Positions 61,935 through 64,000 of a DNA stretch of 64,000 nucleotides are shown here, in pieces. Every line of letters begins with the position of its first letter. Position 1 is the first letter of the stretch. The position numbers and the translations under genes are program-made. The stretch lies in NCBI RefSeq assembly GCF_901933205.1, contig NC_044572.1, positions 76,629,465 through 76,693,464 on the forward strand, given 5' to 3'. The DNA comes from Camarhynchus parvulus (lineage: Eukaryota; Chordata; Aves; Passeriformes; Thraupidae). Under the pieces are notes generated by a model. It saw nothing but the letters and a program-made list of their open reading frames with translations. It did not search any database and was not told the DNA's origin.

Positions 61935-62633
61935 ACCATGACTGGATTGAGAGGTAGACCCATATGAACCTCATGAAGTTCAGCCAGACCGAGTGTGAGG
62001 TGCTGCACTTGGATTGGGGCAAACCCAGGCATAAATACAGGTTGGCCATGACCAGCAGGGTGAAGGAGCTGATTTTCCCAACTCTGCTCCTATCTCATGA
62101 GACCCCACCGGGAGTAATGTGTCTAGCTCTGAGAACCACAACATAGGTATAATGTGGGCTGGTTGGAGTGAGTCCAAAGGAGGGTGACAAAGATGATCAG
62201 ACTGTTGGAGCACTTCTCCTGTGAATACAGGCTGTCAGAGCTGGGGTTATTCAGCCTATTATATGGAGAAGAGAAGGCTCTGAGGAGACTTTATTGTGGT
62301 CTCCCAGTACCTAAAGGGGAGGCCTGCAGAAAGGCTGGAGGTAGAATTTTCACAAGGATGCAGAATAATAGGGCAAGGGTAGTGGCTTAAACTTGAACTG
62401 AGGGCAGTTTTAGATTGGGTATTAGGAAGAAATTCTTCACTGTAAGGATGGTCAGGCAGTGGAACAGGTTGCTTAGAGAGGCTGTAAATGCCCCATCACT
62501 GTAAATGTTCCAGGTCAGGTTAAAAGTTTTGAGTGACCTCGTCTAGTGAATGCTGTTCCTCCCCAAGGTAGGGGATTGGAACTAGATGGTCTTTAAAGTC
62601 TCTTTCAACCCAAGTAATTTTATAATTCTATCA
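61935..62633 (+). mobile_element. CR1 LINE, 3' part
   Basis: A forward CR1 copy of about 0.7 kb. It shows GTGAGGTGCTGCACTTGGAT near 61995, the 'gagtccaaaggagggtgacaaagatgatcag' block near 62170, and CTGGGGTTATTCAGCCTATT near 62241. These are followed by TATTAGGAAGAAATTCTTCA near 62420, GGCAGTGGAACAGGTTGCTT near 62454 and a degenerate TTATAATTCTAT tail. No intact RT frame. The frames on either strand inside it are not genes. Confidence 0.9.
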
Positions 62634-64000
62634 TCAATTTGGTTTAATTTTCTTGAAAACTTCATTGCAAGTATGCATATGAATCAGTGAAAACCTCAAT
62701 AGCTGTTCATACTTTCTTCCAAGAGCATGCATACTTTCAGATAATTAAATTTACTATTTTTGTAAATTCAATTTTAACTCTCCAATTACTTTCTTTCATT
62801 AATTTTTAATCTTTGAAAGCAGTGTAAAGAAGTTATTTGAGAGTAAAAAATAGTTTCATGTCTGGTAGAATAAAACATTGTCTTTAGCAAATAATCAGAC
62901 ATCTAAACATTACGTTCCACACATTTTAATATTATGATGAGGAGGAATACCTCAGCTTCTGCATTCTTTTTCACCATAACTCTAGGGTTTATGGCAATAT
63001 CTACAAATCTAGAAGCACACTTTTTTTTCCTTGAATGCATGTAAAGAAAGTATGGCTACAGAGGGATTTTCATCACTATTTTTAGTTATATCTCTGAATT
63101 AGAATTCATTCATGCGTAGCACTCTCAGAAGAACAGTGGGTTTTTTCATCAGAACCAGGGAAATGGAGAGGTGGGGTAGTAGTCATCACTTATAACTAGG
63201 GTATAGACCTTATTGTTCACAAATACTGCATACTAACTCTAAAGCAACCAAAAAACCTCCACAGAGGTTTTCCTCTAAAAACCTCTTTTTTCTCTAATAT
63301 GCAAATAGCTTTGTTCCTGAGTAGTGCTTGTTAAAAATTAGTAAGAGCCATTTCTGAGCCTTATGCCCACTAATCAATAAACTTTCAGTCTTCTCAGCTA
63401 AATTAATATTTTACAAAGTCCCTACAGTGAAGTCCATTACCTTAGCATGCATAGTTTGTCTAAGAGTTGAATGTATGTGTAAGTCAGTATTTCACGACTT
63501 CTGGAGATGTTCAGAAAGGATTATATTTCCAAGAGCACAATAAGGAAGTCTATCTGAGCATTTTCATATGCTATTCTAAACGGAAAGAAGTCCATGTTAG
63601 TCCACTACCTCTCTCACTCTAAAACGTCATTAAAATATAAAAAGGAGATTAGATTAGCATAGTCAGTATTTTGTCGATCACAAAATAGGAAAATATTTCA
63701 AAGGTAGTATTCTTTCAATATGTTAATCAAAGAAAATAGGAGTAGAATAATATTCAAAATTATTTCTAAACATATTTAATGTAGTCCTTTTATCTATGGA
63801 AGATAACTTCTGGCTGGTTCTATAGAAGGATTGCATACATGTTCAAAAAAAGAAAACTTACAAATGTTTACTGTGTTCCTTGACATTTTAAATCAAATGT
63901 GCAGCAACTGAATACTTATGAGATGCAATTAATCAGCAGCGAATGTTCTCACATTTATGGATGGATTAAGCACAGTAAGATCTAATTAGCTTATGCTTAA
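62634..64000. other. Right edge, unassigned AT-rich DNA
   Basis: Nothing recognised up to the end of the window. Confidence 0.5.

Noticed and set aside
1..64000. CRISPR array, bacterial operons, riboswitches or rRNA/tRNA genes
   Set aside because: No regularly spaced repeats, ribosome-binding sites, long ORFs or RNA gene folds were seen; CR1 and LTR content shows vertebrate nuclear DNA.

Overview
The window looks like AT-rich, gene-poor avian nuclear DNA, probably from a songbird. The evidence is at least six CR1-type LINE copies on both strands, several LTR fragments of kinds I associate with birds, simple-sequence tracts, and no recognisable host exon, tRNA, rRNA, operon or CRISPR array. 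Nearly all open frames elsewhere in the window are under about 110 codons. They have no recognisable domain and lie in repeats or low-complexity DNA. I read the window as a gene desert or the inside of a very long intron.

The main object is a complete endogenous retrovirus in reverse orientation at 21807-28344. It has two 680-bp LTRs, a 5-bp target-site duplication (AAGTC), an 18-nt primer-binding site complementary to tRNA-Lys, gag, pro, reverse transcriptase, RNase H, integrase, a polypurine tract, and no env. Gag, pro and RT share one reading frame. A net one-base loss near 24.59 kb moves RNase H and integrase to another frame.

This provirus carries a strong G-to-A signature on its coding strand. 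More than 30 in-frame stops interrupt pol. Most are TAG, many at positions where Trp (TGG) is expected. All eight differences between its two LTRs are G in the 5' LTR and A in the 3' LTR, six in GG context and two in GA context. The 5' part of gag keeps its G-runs. This is what deamination of minus-strand cDNA by an AID/APOBEC-type enzyme would leave. There are no other LTR differences, so the insertion is probably very young.

Layout: 0-3.6 kb, a GGAA microsatellite then featureless DNA. 3.65-4.2 kb, CR1 with an internal TTA tract. 6.9-7.2 kb, LTR-like remnant. 7.2-15.8 kb, nothing recognised. 15.8-16.7 kb, CR1. 17.9-18.0 kb, small GC-rich patch. 21.8-28.3 kb, provirus. 29.5-29.7 kb, CR1. 34.9 kb, TA/CA microsatellite. 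38.30-38.89 kb, solo LTR with a 6-bp target duplication. 41.7-42.07 kb, isolated GC-rich block. 44.2-46.7 kb, cluster of CR1, LTR and ancient LINE fragments. 52.7-54.2 kb, CR1 followed by a long LTR. 56.5 and 61.9-62.6 kb, CR1. The remaining stretches hold no feature I can support.

Boundaries of repeats without target duplications are approximate. Family names come from recognition by eye, not from a search.
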